From: Larix kaempferi
Taxonomy: Eukaryota > Streptophyta > Pinopsida > Pinales > Pinaceae
Direction of reading: 5' to 3'
Length of the DNA: 64,000 nt
Assembly: GCA_027924585.1 (NCBI GenBank)
Contig: BSBM01000826.1
Coordinates: 9,889,501-9,953,500 of the forward strand
The notes beneath the pieces are model-generated. The model ran no database searches and had not been told where the DNA came from. It was given only the letters and a program-made list of their open reading frames with translations. Below, piece after piece: positions 21,403 through 33,539 of the stretch (position 1 is the first letter of the stretch; every line of letters begins with the position of its first letter). The position numbers and the translations under genes are program-made.

Positions 21403-23605
21403 GCCCTACCCGCTACTCGTAAGCTAGTAGCCCGCGGGTACCGCTATGACCAAAGAGGGCTTGGCCATTTAAAAAATTGGACCAATGAAAATTCAAATAA
21501 AAACAATCAAATAAAAGGTATGGATGACACAACTAACCTACTCTAGACGGCTCGACGAACGGATTCCCGTAGCTCCCAGAATCAGTGATTGAACTTTGAG
21601 GTGAAAAATAACCAAAATTTCAAATTGGGTGAATAGTGAAAATGAATTGTAAATTGTAATTTCTTATTACTATTTATAGTTTTGAAAACCCACTTGTCTA
21701 TAGTTTTTGCCATTTTAAGCTGTTTTGGACTAATATAATGTCTTGGAGTAGCATTTTTTGACTACATTTCTTCGGTGAGAGTGGTTTTTTATCCTTTCGC
21801 GCCTACGGCAGGTATATTTCACACCTGGCATATAGGTTAGATGTCATTTTCACATGCATTATGCATTTGACCTTTTGATCATTTACATAAACCCTAGGTG
21901 TGACCCCACTTCTTAACCGACACGGAACCTTCAGACTATTATAGAAGTGTCGTTATGTGGCGGTAGGGCCTTTTCCAAACATGGGTACCCTAGTTAGAAC
22001 CCCTTTTTGAATTTTGGTGCTCATGTCGTTGTTTGTCCTTAAGATCGGGAGTCCTTTGTAGTTATGCCATGACTTTGCGATAAAGACTCATACTCTACTT
22101 TTTCTTATGCTGGCCACCTCCCATAAGGACTCCCCCAGTTATATCAAGTTGTGATTGCATTGCATCATCCTGCTTGACGCTTGAGCCTTGTGTCGGCTCC
22201 CGCTTACTCAATTGTTAGCCTGGTGCCTAAGCACTTTCCCTGTCGAGCCCTCCAGAGCTTCCATTTGCCTCTCACAATTTGATGATCTTTTGACCCTAAG
22301 GGAACACCCCCCCCCCCGAGTGTCCACATCCTGCACATGCTTCCTTGCATTTATCATAGGTATGTTCCACTGCTTGGGACTAGTATGCTCGCCATTTGAC
22401 ACTCGTTACCTCAATTGTTGTACTATAAGCAATTTTATTCTTATTCAAGATTTTCCAAATATGAAAAAGACCAAAAAGATCAAATATTCCAAAAAGCCGA
22501 ACGGGATTATGGTTACTACTTCTAGTTGGTAGCTGTTGTGTCACCTTTGAATAGAGCATTCATTCCACTCCATACATTATGAGTTGGGACTATAGTTGGA
22601 CCTTAGGAGCTGTACTTGTTTCTCAGTTTACTCCAACGATTGGTTAAGCTTCCAGTCATTATGGAGCCCTTTGTGGATGCCCCCTGCATCGCAAAGTGTT
22701 ATGTCAAGTCTATGTTGCTTGAGTCTATCCATCAGCTCATGCTCTTGTTCAAAGGAAGTCCTGAAACCAAAGTCGGCCACTTCTCGGATCTCTTGACTAT
22801 TGCATATCGGCCATCCTTATTAAGTCAGTCTGTTTCACCAGCATAGCTGGTACCATGTGCTGGTTGATGGGGGATGCCTTAATTCCCTCCTTCCAGCAAG
22901 TTTCGTTCCATTGACTTCAACACATTTATTCCGGAATTTGAGACTTAGATTTCGGTTGAGTACCTTGAGGCTTGCAGTCATTAGTGGCAGGTTCTCTCGC
23001 CATCGACAGTTTTGGGAATACATCAATGTCCCCTGATCGATGGATTCATCTTAGTGTTCGAATTCAACACATCTATTCACACTTTGATGATTGTACTCTA
23101 TGCCTTGATGACCATTTTCATTATTGGTGGGTTATCTCGCATCTGTTAACAATATACATCATTGACCGGTAATCAGACGATGTCACATCAGGTTCGACCT
23201 CAACTCCTTTATTCACTTGATGGGACTTGCATCATGGATGATTTGTGTAGAAGACCCCAGACGATAATGGCATTCAGTATGCTACTTATGATCGTGACTT
23301 TACATCTGAGATATCATCTCTCAGAGATCAGTAGTTTGTACCTCCAGTTTGTACCAGTTGTTTCCTTTTCAGCAGGAGACCATATCTTACTGTAGAGGGA
23401 TCATGGCTATGATCACTTATGACATGTATTCACTATGTACTTCCTATTCATGGCCATTGTATCAGATTGTTGTACTATACCGACATGCTCATGGATACTA
23501 TTGTATTATGACGAGTGAGTTGTTCCTTCCACTTATGTCTCCATCACTTCACTTCTGAGATTTATAATGTATTTCGGCCATTATAGCATCAGTCTCTAAC
23601 CTCAC
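21403..23605 (+). other. Tat 3' untranslated stretch
   Basis: No coding sequence was recognised on either strand between the antisense gene and the 3' polypurine tract. A poly-C run is at about 22307-22317. Short open frames (for example 22188-22532) match nothing. The region could hold the promoter and first exon of the antisense gene, as the acceptor at 21272 implies an upstream exon. Confidence 0.4.
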
Positions 23606-23620
23606 ACATTAGGGGGCATC
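23606..23620 (+). other. Tat polypurine tract
   Basis: CATTAGGGGGCATC directly precedes the 3' LTR; the AGGGGG run is a fair plus-strand primer site. Confidence 0.5.
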
Positions 23621-24540
23621 TCTTACAACGTAATTTTCCACCTTGTGAGCATCAGCACTCTTTGGCCTTCAGGATCCATTTCACTGACTTAGATGTACTT
23701 TATGTCCTTCAGAACACAATATTTCCCTATTTTTCTTCCTGTATGCTAGCTGTTACATTTTAGCCAGCGTACCCGCGAGTTGTTCCACTATAGCCCATGA
23801 GTGTCAAGTAAAATGGTAAAAGTCACTAGAAAATTACTTTTTACTCCCAAAAAGCAGTCTTAAGGTGACCTTTGGCCCTCTATTTTCCCTGAAACGCTTC
23901 GATGTGTCCTTTCACTTACCTTTGGAAGATTATATATTGAGCACATATGGCATATGGAAGGGAGGAGAAAGAGAGATCATGATAACTCTAGTTGATTTTT
24001 GGCCGTATCTTGAGTCTACACTCATTGATCCTTGTCGTTGTGAACCCCTTATGTTCACCTTCCAAACTTCTTTCATAGTTTGAGTTTTCCATTCCATGGA
24101 GGATTGAAGTGGTGGAGGCACAAGTGGAGAGACCCAGTTCTTAGCTAAGATTGGTTGCCGACAAGAAGTCGTATCACATTGTACTTCTTGTTATTAATTA
24201 ATAGAAATACTCATATTCTCGTCCATTAATGTTTTTTATATTACATTGTGTTGCATTTACTTATAATAGCATGGACCATTGCTATTGATGATGTTAATGT
24301 CTTTCATTTATTATATGCGCTTGTTGTATATCGGCTGTCAAGACTAATTTGTAGGTTCAAGTGCATGAGTTGAAAGCTTCAATGGGGATCTACATCGAAT
24401 GTCTGAATTTCGGTTTGTTATATTATCCATTATCTTAGCATTGCCATTTATATAGCATAGCACTAAGAATTGAGTTATTTTCTAGTAGTCAGCTGTTTGT
24501 TGTGGTCTACCCCGAGCCATAGGAAGTTTTCTCCATACCA
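23621..24540 (+). repeat. Tat 3' LTR
   Basis: Begins TCTTACAACGTAATTTTCC and ends CTCCATACCA. It is a partner of 10107-11034 and is followed directly by the duplicated target CCAAC. Confidence 0.9.
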
Positions 24541-25472
24541 CCAACAGAAGTAGATTTGAATATCCTACCTTTAGGATCATATGACTTACTGATAGGCATG
24601 GACGGGTTGAACAACATCGTTTCATGCTTGATTATTTGAACAAATCAATCATATGTACAGATAAGTAGGGGAACCAAAGAAAGATTTAGGGTATACCTAA
24701 GAAAGTCTCTCTCAAGCGGAGATCATCCTTACAAGCAAAGAAGTGCGTAAGGAAAGGCTGCAAACTTTATGCAGTTAACATTTAGAATGTGGAAGAAGAG
24801 AGGGAATAGAAAATTGAGAATTTTTTCGTTCTAGTAAATTTCAAGGATGTATTTCCAGAGGAAATAGAAGGGCTACCACCAAAGAGGGTTTTAGATTTCT
24901 CCATAGAGTTGGTACCAAGAACAGTACTGGCTTCAAGAGACCCCTACTGCATGAGTGCCCCTGACTTAGTAGAACTAAAACTACAACTAGAAGAATTAAT
25001 AGAGAAATCATACATCAGACCTAGTGTTTCTCCATCAGGATCACCTATACTTTTCGTATAGAATAAAGATGGTAGGATGCGAATGTGCATTGAATACCGA
25101 CAAATCGACAAAATGACCATAAAGAATAGATATCCACTCCCTAGGATAGATGACATGTTTGATCAGGTTGGGGGAGCAAATATATTTTCAAAGATTGACT
25201 TACGATACAAATACCATCAAGTGAGGATCCGAGATGAGGACATAAACAAAATTGCCTTTAGGACTCGATATGGCCACTACAAGTTTGTGGTAATTCCTTT
25301 TGGGTTAACCAATGCACCAGCAAACTTCATGTGCATGATGAACACAATTTTAAGTAAGTACTTGGACAAGTTCGTACTAGTTTTTATAGAAGATATATTA
25401 ATCTATTCCAAGAGTGAGGAGGAACATGAAGAACACCTTAGGATCGTGTTACGAATATTATGGGAACACTAG
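24541..25472 (+). pseudogene. Ty3/gypsy protease end and reverse transcriptase, broken
   Basis: Continues the frame of 10012-10106 after the Tat insertion: TEVDLNILPLGSYDLLIGMD. A decayed linker runs to about 24820, then the [82 protein letters not shown] and [20 protein letters not shown]. The catalytic doublet, normally I-D-D, reads I-E-D (GAA at 25389-25391), which should abolish activity. A TAG lies near 25061 (LFV-stop-NKDGR) and another at 25470. The type is that of chromovirus-like plant gypsy elements. Confidence 0.85.
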
Positions 25473-26160
25473 CTATATTCCAAATTCCATAAATGTGACT
25501 TCTACAAACCTCAGATACAGTATTTGGGTCACATCATCTCATAAAAGGGAATAGCCTTTGACCCGAAAAAAATTAAGACAATTGAGGAATGGCCTACACC
25601 CACTTGTGTCACTAACATGAGATCATTTTTGGGATTAGCAGGTTATTACCGGAAGTTCATTGAGAAATTCTCTCGGATTGCTTGTCCCATGACCTCCTTA
25701 CAGAAAAAGGAGACGAAATTGCTATGGAAGGCCAAATGCAAAGGAAGCTTTCAAAAACTAAAACAATTATTAACCAGTGCATCAATACTAAGGATCATAG
25801 ACCCTGATGGGGATTTTTTTGTTTGCACAGATGCAGGAAAGGAAGGTCTTGGTGGAGTCCTTATGCAGAATTATTCTGTGATCTATTACGAATCATGAAA
25901 GTTGAAAGAACATGAGAAGAACTACCCCATGCATGATCTTGAGTCAGACGCCATCATTCACACCTAAATATGTGGAGGAACTACCTCATGGGGAAGAAAT
26001 CTCTCATGAAGACATACAATATGAGCATAAAGTACCTCTTTGATCAGCTAGAACTAAATGCTAGGAGGGCCAGGTGGTTGCATTTGCTCAGCAAGTACCA
26101 CTTCGAGTTAAAACACATAAAAGGGAAGGAGAAAAAAATTGTTGATGCTTTAAGTCGCAG
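25473..26160 (+). pseudogene. Ty3/gypsy RNase H, broken
   Basis: YLGHIIS (followed by a stop) leads to MRSFLGLAGYYRKFIEKFSR, DGDFFVCTDAGKEGLGGVLM (catalytic Asp in CTDAG present) and, after a TGA at 25896 and a frame change near 25968, LFDQLELNARRARWLHLLSK, HFELKHIKGKEKKIVDALSR. The latter is the usual gypsy RNase H end. Confidence 0.85.
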
Positions 26161-27640
26161 AGCTCATATGTTGTATGAGGTGACTATAAGTCAAACATAT
26201 TCTGACTTACATGACATAATTAGAAAAAGAAGTAAAGATGAATGCTTCTCTGTTGAAATCCTTAAGAAAATACAAGAGAACAGGTTATTCCAACAACAAA
26301 AGGAATATAAGATTGATGAAATAGGGTTTTTATGGTCTAAAGGAAGACTCTATGTTCCGGACAATGGGGACATCAGGTCTAACATTTTAACTAAGTTCCA
26401 TCGAACACCACATTCAAGACATACAGGGTATCAAAAGATGATATCAGCAGTGAAGAAACACTTGTTCTAGCCTAAACTAAAACCGACATAGCATTATTTA
26501 TTGCCAAATGCCAGGAATGTTAGCTAGTTAAAGTTGACCATCAACATCCTTCCGGATTGCTTCAAACTCTACCCATTCCAGAATGGAAGTGGGAGGTTAT
26601 TAGCATGGAATTCATCACAGGTTTACCTAAAAGCAAGAAAAAAATGATTCCATTTGTGTAGTGGTAGATAAACTATCCAAAGTTGCACACTTCACCCCAG
26701 TAAAATCTACTTACAAAGTCATCCACATTGCATATGTTTTCCTAAAATAGATCTTTCGGTTTCATGGGATCCTCAAAGCAATTATTTCAGATAAAGACAC
26801 AAATTTCACCAGTAACTTTTGGAGATCCTTATTCTCCGGTCTGGAAACACAGTTAAAATTTAGTAACTCCAATCATCCGTAGGTGGATGGACAAAAAGAA
26901 CGGGTAAACCAAATCCTAGAGGATATGCTTAGAATGTGTGTAATGAACAATCCCACAAACTGGGAATACTACTTACACCTCGCAGAGTTTGCATATAACA
27001 ATGGGTACCAAGCCTCCACCAAGATGAGTCCTTTTGAAGTACTCTATGGCACGAAGTGTAGGAAATCGGTAATATGGGATAGTCCAGTAGACACGCTCAT
27101 GTTGGGGCCAGTTTTACTAAAATATTTGGGACAATTGGTCACCAAAGTATAGTAGAACCTAAAAGGAGCACAGGACCATCACAAGAGTTATGTAGATAAA
27201 AAGAGGAAGTAAAAAGAATACCAAGTCGGTGAACATGTTTTCTTAAAAGTAAAATCAAAGAAGAGCTCATTGATCTTGGTGAGATGCGAAAATCTAGCTC
27301 CCATATTTTGCAGACCTTTTGAAATACTGGCCAAGAAAGGGCTAGTGGCTTATATGAATTAGCATTACCTTCCCATGTGAAAGTTCAGAATTTGTTTCAC
27401 GCATCTTTATTGAAGAAATATGTTTATGATACTAAGCATGTGATTGATTGGCCAATTTTATGGGTAGAACCCAAAGGGGAATTTATGTCCGAACCCCTTC
27501 ATCTACTGGACAAGAGAGAAGTACAACTCGGGAAGCAAAAGATTGTCCACCTAAAAGTGCAATGGAAGCACTTCAGGCCGGATAAGGCCACATGGGAGAA
27601 TGAAACCACCATGAAAGAGGCTTACCTCGCCTTATTTTAG
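26161..27640 (+). pseudogene. Ty3/gypsy integrase with chromodomain-like tail, broken
   Basis: The zinc-binding part is FHRTPHSRHTGYQKMISAVK, with a damaged second half near 26510. The core has [17 protein letters not shown], where the first catalytic Asp is Glu (GAA at 26608-26610); a frameshift in an A run near 26645; IISDKDTNFTSNFWRSLF (second Asp present); and VDGQKERVNQILEDMLRMCV (catalytic Glu present). NWEYYLHLAEFAYNNGYQ and MSPFEVLYGTKCRKSVIWDS follow. After another broken stretch (27153-27376) the C-terminal end reads NLFHASLLKKYVYDTKHVID and VQWKHFRPDKATWENETTMK, a chromodomain-like end, with stop at 27638. Confidence 0.85.
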
Positions 27641-27681
27641 GGTTTCATTTAGAGTCCCTAACACGTGGACGATGTTTTTCT

Positions 27682-27694
27682 AGGTGGGGAGGGA
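27682..27694 (+). other. Polypurine tract of the long-LTR gypsy element
   Basis: AGGTGGGGAGGGA lies immediately before the LTR start TGTAATATCCC and 42 bases after the coding end, a normal spacing. Confidence 0.75.
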
Positions 27695-27714
27695 TGTAAT
27701 ATCCCGATACTTTG

Positions 27715-28095
27715 ACTTTTATTATGTGTTTAACGTAAGCTTTGGAGCACATGGATGACTTTTGTTATGTGTTGGCCATAAGCTCTAGAGCACATGGATG
27801 AATTTTATTATGTGTTGAACGTAAGCTCTATAGCACATGGATGACTTTTGTTATGTGTTGGGCATAAGCCCTGGAGCACATGGATGACTTTTATTATGTG
27901 TTAAGCATAAGCTTTAGAGCTCATGGATGACTTTTGTTATGTGTTGGGCATAAGTCCTCGAGCACATGGATGACTTTTATTATGTGTTGAGCATAAGCTA
28001 TGGAGCACATGGATGAATTTTATTATGTGTTGAGCGTAAGCTCTGGAGCACATGGATAACTTTTTTTATGTGTTGGGCATAAGCCTTGGAGCACA
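27715..28095 (+). repeat. 43-bp minisatellite in LTR-2, about nine copies
   Basis: Unit of the form ACTTTTATTATGTGTTG followed by (G/A)(G/C)(C/G)ATAAGC, then TGGAGCACATGGATG; copies begin at 27715 and every 43 bases to about 28095. Looser GTTGAGCATAAGCTCT copies continue to 28290. LTR-1 carries only about three decayed copies (4990-5110). Confidence 0.85.
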
Positions 28096-28647
28096 CCAAC
28101 CATTATAGATGTTAAGCATAAGCTCTAGAGCATCGGATCCTTCATCATTTTTTCCCTAGGTGTATCTAGTATGCATCCTAGAACTAGTGTTGAGCATAAT
28201 CTCTAGAATAGGACTAGAGTAACTTTGACTTAAAAGTGTTGAGCATAAGCTCTGAATAACACTAGAGTTACTTCACTTAAAAGTGTTGATCTTGAAAAAA
28301 TATGAATAGTGCAAAAACTCATGACATTACTAATGTTGAGCCAAAAAATATGGAGCATTAGTAATCATATTTTTTCTACTAAGTTAAATGATTCATGTTT
28401 TCTTTATCTTTAAGACTAAGTGGTACTCCCACTCAAAGAGAGACCGAGCATGCAAAGGGATTAGAATGACCGATTAGTTGACAAGACAAATAAACTAGAT
28501 GATAGGATAATTAAAAGAAATCCCATGATTAAATAAACTAAGAGTCAAACATAAATATAAATTATTAAAAGGTAAACAAACTAAGGGTCAAATATATTAT
28601 ATGAATATTTTATTAAAAGATAAATAAACTAAGAGTTCACCTACAAT

Positions 28648-28649
28648 TG

Positions 28650-28685
<36 letters not shown>

Positions 28686-28792
28686 TGATAATATATATAT
28701 ATATATATATGAAAATGATAAATAACTCAGAGTTAAGTTATTGTTAAATAAATCAAAAGGGAAACAACTAAGAGTTATATATATATATATAT
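28648..28792. repeat. (TA)n microsatellites within LTR-2
   Basis: Three TA runs at about 28648-28680, 28690-28709 and 28774-28791, separated by AATGATAA-type spacers. Confidence 0.9.
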
Positions 28793-31700
28793 ATTATTAA
28801 TTAAAAGGTAACTAAGAGTTAAAAGTATATGTTTTACAAATAGAGACACTAAGAGTATTTTATAACTTAAGATGATGAAAGTGTCAAGTCAAGTGACCTA
28901 AACCATCTCAAGTCCAAAACCCTAAGTTTCACCCCTCACCAAAATTGTTATAAATAGAAGAAAAGTACAAGAGATGGGTGTCAAAAATAAGATTGGAGCT
29001 TCCAAGTCTTACATCCTGGAGTGAAGATAGATTCCTTGGTAAGAAAGATAACAACAGATTTTCCCTAGGCCTTGTAGTCTCATTGCATGCTCGATTCAAC
29101 TCGGGGGTGATCCGTCAAATGAACCATGAATGGTTCGGGATCTACATTTGGGAGGAATGTGGAAGTTCTTAAGTTAGTCGGTCGAATCAAAAGAGGACTC
29201 ATAAGTATTTTCTATTATGATTTTTATTAATCTATATCTGTACTTTGTATTCCAAAAGAACTTCCGAGATAGTATGCTTTTATTTTTTGTATCTATACTA
29301 TGCATTTAAAAAATAATCCCATAGCTAGCATCTTTCATTATGGTTCATGAAAGAAATCGCTGTAGAATTTTAAATATAAATATCATTCTTCAAATTCTAC
29401 TAATTATTACTTTTATTTAATATGTGGTCATTAACAGGACTTTTAAGTCATGACATATAAGGGTTCATAAACTATCATCCTGCCATAAGAAACTAGGTTC
29501 ATCCCAAGACCCCACCATAAATCAAACTCTTTCATAAACCAGACCATGCATTGAACTATCCTTCTACGATAAATAGAACTCTGCCATTTTATATATTTAC
29601 ACATTCAAATCTAAAGCATAAATTACTAACGATCTACATAGAAACAGAGTATCAAGAACTTCATAACCGAAACCTATTCTTAGAGCAAACAATACATTAC
29701 ATTAGATTTCGAATAAACAGAACACTGTTATTTTTCACCCAAGTATAGTTTTGCAAACCAAAACTTAACACGTTGATTTTCCAAGCTTAAAGTCACTGAA
29801 CCCTAAGTATAGAATTCAATGCAACTAGTCATCAAAACGAAACACAATCTCATAACATATAGTTCAAACCATTAGCACTACAACAGACTGAAGGTCTGTA
29901 CGTATGTTCCTTTAAACCTAGAATATTTCCAATTTTTAAACAAAACGAAAATAGTTACGGGACAAGATCATCGAAGGTATTTTCCAGAAATCAAAGACAT
30001 CTAAACGATCCAACAAGGATGATAAACTTATCTATCATAAGGATCGAATCCCATCAAGTATTTTCTCTAGCATATCTTTGCTATTGTTAGAGCTCAACCG
30101 CACCATGGTAGGAGAAAACGATAGCAGAGATTGACTGTGTAGAGACACACTTCATTTAAAGAATAACCAGAACCCTAGGAAAAGGAATTTCAAAACAGAG
30201 CATCATACATTGATCCAACCAAGGGCCATCTTAAAATAAGTAGAGTAGTGTATTATCCAAAACAAAAGTATTATAACCCAGAAAATCCAAAGCATAGTTA
30301 AAACATAGAGCTAACCATTTACACAAGCCCGAAGGAAAAAGAGAAGAATCATCCCACTTATTGCCTTACGCATAAACATTATCATTTAAATAAAAAAATT
30401 CTCCTCTACATGCTTGATTGTTTCTTGAAAAACAGAAATGGGAAAAACGGACATATATGATCCTAAATATTTTACATAATGGCAAAGAGCCTCTCTAGAA
30501 GGTTATGAGAGCTCTGTATAAAAGCAAAACGCCCAGCAAAAAAACAAAACACCCAGAAACCCTCATTACTCCACATAGGTGTAAACCCCAGACTCCTGGT
30601 TCCTTTTAAACTAAACACGGTAGACCCATTCTCCCATCAGCAAGAAACGAGGGTCTAAAGGAATACGAGCTTACCATAATGTATAGCAACGCCCAGGACA
30701 CGCAACTCCCAGCATTCGATCCCCTGTACCTACAGCAAAAAAAACAATCGAATTTATTAAGTCGCTAGTAAGAACCCAATGTAATAAATATCCAATACAA
30801 CAGAGATAGTAACAATCTTATAAATTTATTACTTCAGCAATGTAGTTTCAACCATGGCACCTCCAACAGAAAAATACAACCATTCCTCAAGATCAACGAT
30901 TTCAGCTGGAAGTAATACTTGTTTCCCTTCCAAACTCACCAAGTTTTACACAGTGTTACTCTGAATCAGTGAAGGTAAGATTCACCCAAACCAACGAGCA
31001 ATTTTTCATACCCATAGTTATATCAAGAAAGCGCAAAGGAGAATCCCAAGGCTTCCCACTCCTCCAAACCCTCCATAACACAAATGAACTCACATCAAAA
31101 GTGAGACACAACACTGAAATGACCAAGAAGGCACTTAGCCTACGTGGACCCAAGAGAAACGTGCTAATCACATGGAATACTTAAATTCCTTACCAAAATT
31201 CGAGCGCCCCCTTTAAGAGACTAGACCTTCGTTTGAAAGGATTTAAAGTGTAGCCTTTTAGCATAGGCTAAAGTTAAAACCTTTAGCATAGAAGTATAGG
31301 TAGAGTCACCATAGTTTTCTGTATAATTTATTCCTTGAAAATTATCACATGGGGTTCATTCTTATAGTATTTAGTACCTAGCATTTAACATATCGGATAG
31401 GGTTTATCGCATAGAATATCACCATGATAGTCACCATCTCTCTTAGGAGCTTTTACAAATTTAGGAGCATCTCCAGCTTTACGCTTGAGGATAGCACTCT
31501 TTGGAATGAGCTAAGTCTGTAGAACCTATAAAAGTTGGACAGTTTAATGCATTAGCTTTGGTAGCTAAGTAAACTCGACTCCTTCAAAGTTCTCTATCTC
31601 ACTAGAAAAGAAAATGGATTTAAAAGAGATGTTCGCAATAACCAAACGAAACTTACAATACAATCAGTCATGAATCCAACAACTATTGGATTCAAAAGAA

Positions 31701-31875
31701 TTATTATAACTAACTAACTAAGAAAACATACAGAATATATATCCTCTACCAACGATTTTCACTGACTCACTTCTCAGTGCTGAAGTTAATTTAAAGAATC
31801 ATTATGACCGATTTACATGATTAAAGACCCTTAACAAAATGAAAGTTGATAGTGTATTTTTAGGGACATTGTGAC

Positions 31876-33130
31876 CATACCCCTATATTCACAAAAGGGA
31901 GGAATCTCTACTTCAACAATCCTAGGATAAATGGAATTCACCTCCCCTTGTCCAATTTTGTACATGGGACTGATACAATCACAATTCATCCAAAAACCCG
32001 AACTATTGAGAAGAAAAAGAAATACTTGCATGCCAATCATTCCAAGCCTTTGAGAGACACTCCCTTAGAGTAAAGGGAATGACAAATATATCATTTTCTA
32101 CACTTGCATTTGGCCTCACCGGGTCGCCAACAAGGTCAAATTTCCTCCCCTCCATACAAAGCTTGCTCCCATAAATTGTGCCCAAACTTGTTAACACCCA
32201 AAAAGTGTTCACTACCTCATCTCTCTCATTACATGACTCATTTGTCTATATTTCCTACCATATTTGCCTCCAAAACCTTAAAAAACCATTAAAAGGCCTC
32301 CAAAAGGCCAAAAAACTCCCTTTGTTTCCCCAAAATAACTTAAATTCCTCAAAAAATAGAAAAAACCCCCTAAAAAAGCCCTAAATTCCCAAAAATCAAA
32401 TAAAAGGGAATAAGAAATACAAAAAATAGGAACAAGAGGGAAAAAAGGAAGCAAAATCCCTATACAATTGACCTAAACCATATGGTGCCCAAAACCATGG
32501 GTCAACACTCCACCACTAAAAACCTATAAATAGGTGATGGAGGCTCCCCATTTGATATCCACAATCTTCCCTATCCTCACTCTCCCAAAATCACTCTGGA
32601 AACCCTAGCTTATCATTTGAGCTAGCTTTTCCCATTTGAGTGCCCCTTTTGGCCCATCATCCAAACACCTTGGAGAAGGAGAAGGAACCCATTGGAGCTT
32701 GGAAGTAGACCTCCTAGACTACTGCAAGAGCTTCACCAACCTCAACACTTGAGGTAAATGTATCTTGGTTCCCATTTTTTAATACAAAAGAAAATTCTTA
32801 TCATATTATTGTCTTTTTATTTCTTGTTGATGCACATGCTAGTTTAAGTTTACTTTGCTTTACTATCATATTTTACTGTTTTATTGAACTGCTACTAAGG
32901 AGTCCCTTCTCCTTAGTAGGTGCTCATTTGCACCATCTAGGGTGAAAACCCTAGCTACAAAACTTGTGCATGAATCTTGACTCCGCGAGGGATATAGCCT
33001 TCCCCTTGGGTGCATTTCCCATGAGATAAAACATGCAAATTGGAAATAAGAGTGTCTTTTCCATCCCTTGAAAACCATAATGATGATTGCTGGGTTAAAT
33101 GCAAAATTAATGTTTTAGTGACCTATATGA
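31876..33130 (+). other. Unassigned stretch with a promoter-like segment
   Basis: Just after the LTR, the minus strand has two short overlapping open frames (32212-31831) with a faint gag-like look (ENDIFVIPFTLRECLSKAWN), too weak to name. From about 32189 (TGTTAACACCC) the sequence is A/C-rich. CCTATAAATAGG at 32520-32531 is a good TATA box, followed by about 230 bases of CT-rich leader and a possible splice donor (GAGGTAAATG at about 32751). This could be the promoter of another LTR. No downstream coding region was recognised. Confidence 0.35.
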
Positions 33131-33535
33131 CTAAATTCCTAGGGTATCCAACACAATGTTGGTTGTGCTCCATTTTTAATAATGATCTCACGAGGTAGAA
33201 CCATGGATTCATTAGTAAGCCTATTCACTTGATTGTTATTCTCCCTTCAAATATGAAAGAGTTGGGATTTAGAGAATAGTAGGAGCAATTGATCTATTTG
33301 CTTTTATAGGAAACCACCAATTTTTTCTGCAAGATATTTTCTTTGTTGAGCTTGGGAAATGATCAATAAGTAATCAACAATTACAACAATGGATTTGATT
33401 CCAAAAGTGAAATCTTGATCAATACTTAGAAACATAGTGTATCTCTCTACTTGATTATTGGTAGTTATACCTAGACCACATGAAAGATTTGAGACTTTAT
33501 TTCTTCTAAGATCCAAAAGAGTCCCCCTTGCACCT
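33120..33535 (-). pseudogene. RNase H domain relic (non-LTR type), minus strand
   Basis: Minus-strand frame reads LSCGLGITTNNQVERYTMFL, then GIKSIVVIVDYLLIISQAQQ and KYLAEKIGGFL, stop, KQIDQLLLLFSKSQLFH. The N-N-x-x-E block and the G/V-D-x-x-x-x-I block with following Q are those of the RNase H found at the end of plant LINE-like and related elements. The Glu of NNQVE and the Asp of VD are present. Only the last third of such an element is seen, and downstream stops show it is dead. Confidence 0.55.
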
Positions 33536-33539
33536 GTCG

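Larger units (their letters stand above)
10107..24540 (+). mobile_element. Tat-lineage Ty3/gypsy LTR retrotransposon with target duplication
   Basis: Bounded by two LTRs (10107-11034 and 23621-24540) and flanked by CCAAC at 10102-10106 and 24541-24545. Inner order: leader, gag, protease, RT, RNase H, integrase, a second RNase H, then an antisense gene and a long untranslated stretch. This layout, with an extra archaeal-type RNase H and an extra antisense ORF, is known from the Tat lineage. About 15 differences were counted by eye over some 180 aligned LTR bases, so the insertion is not recent. Every coding part carries stops or frameshifts. Confidence 0.9.
27695..31875 (+). repeat. Long Ty3/gypsy 3' LTR (LTR-2), about 4.2 kb
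   Basis: Starts TGTAATATCCCGATACTTTG. The 3' end is placed at about 31875, where TTTAGGGACATTGTGA matches the GGGGCATTACA end of LTR-1 in a decayed form and shares the upstream CAGTGCTGAAGTT block (31778; compare 8984). It contains a 43-bp minisatellite, (TA)n runs at 28650-28790 and a possible promoter, TTATAAATAG, at about 28949. Short open frames inside are not supported as genes. Confidence 0.65.

Noticed and set aside
21184-21546. Plus-strand open frame of 120 codons
   Set aside because: It overlaps the first exon and palindromes of the antisense gene and is a shadow frame.
4922-31875. LTR-1 and LTR-2 as the two ends of one gypsy element
   Set aside because: Only parts align, minisatellite counts differ, and no primer site or gag follows LTR-1, so pairing was not asserted; they are listed as related LTRs.
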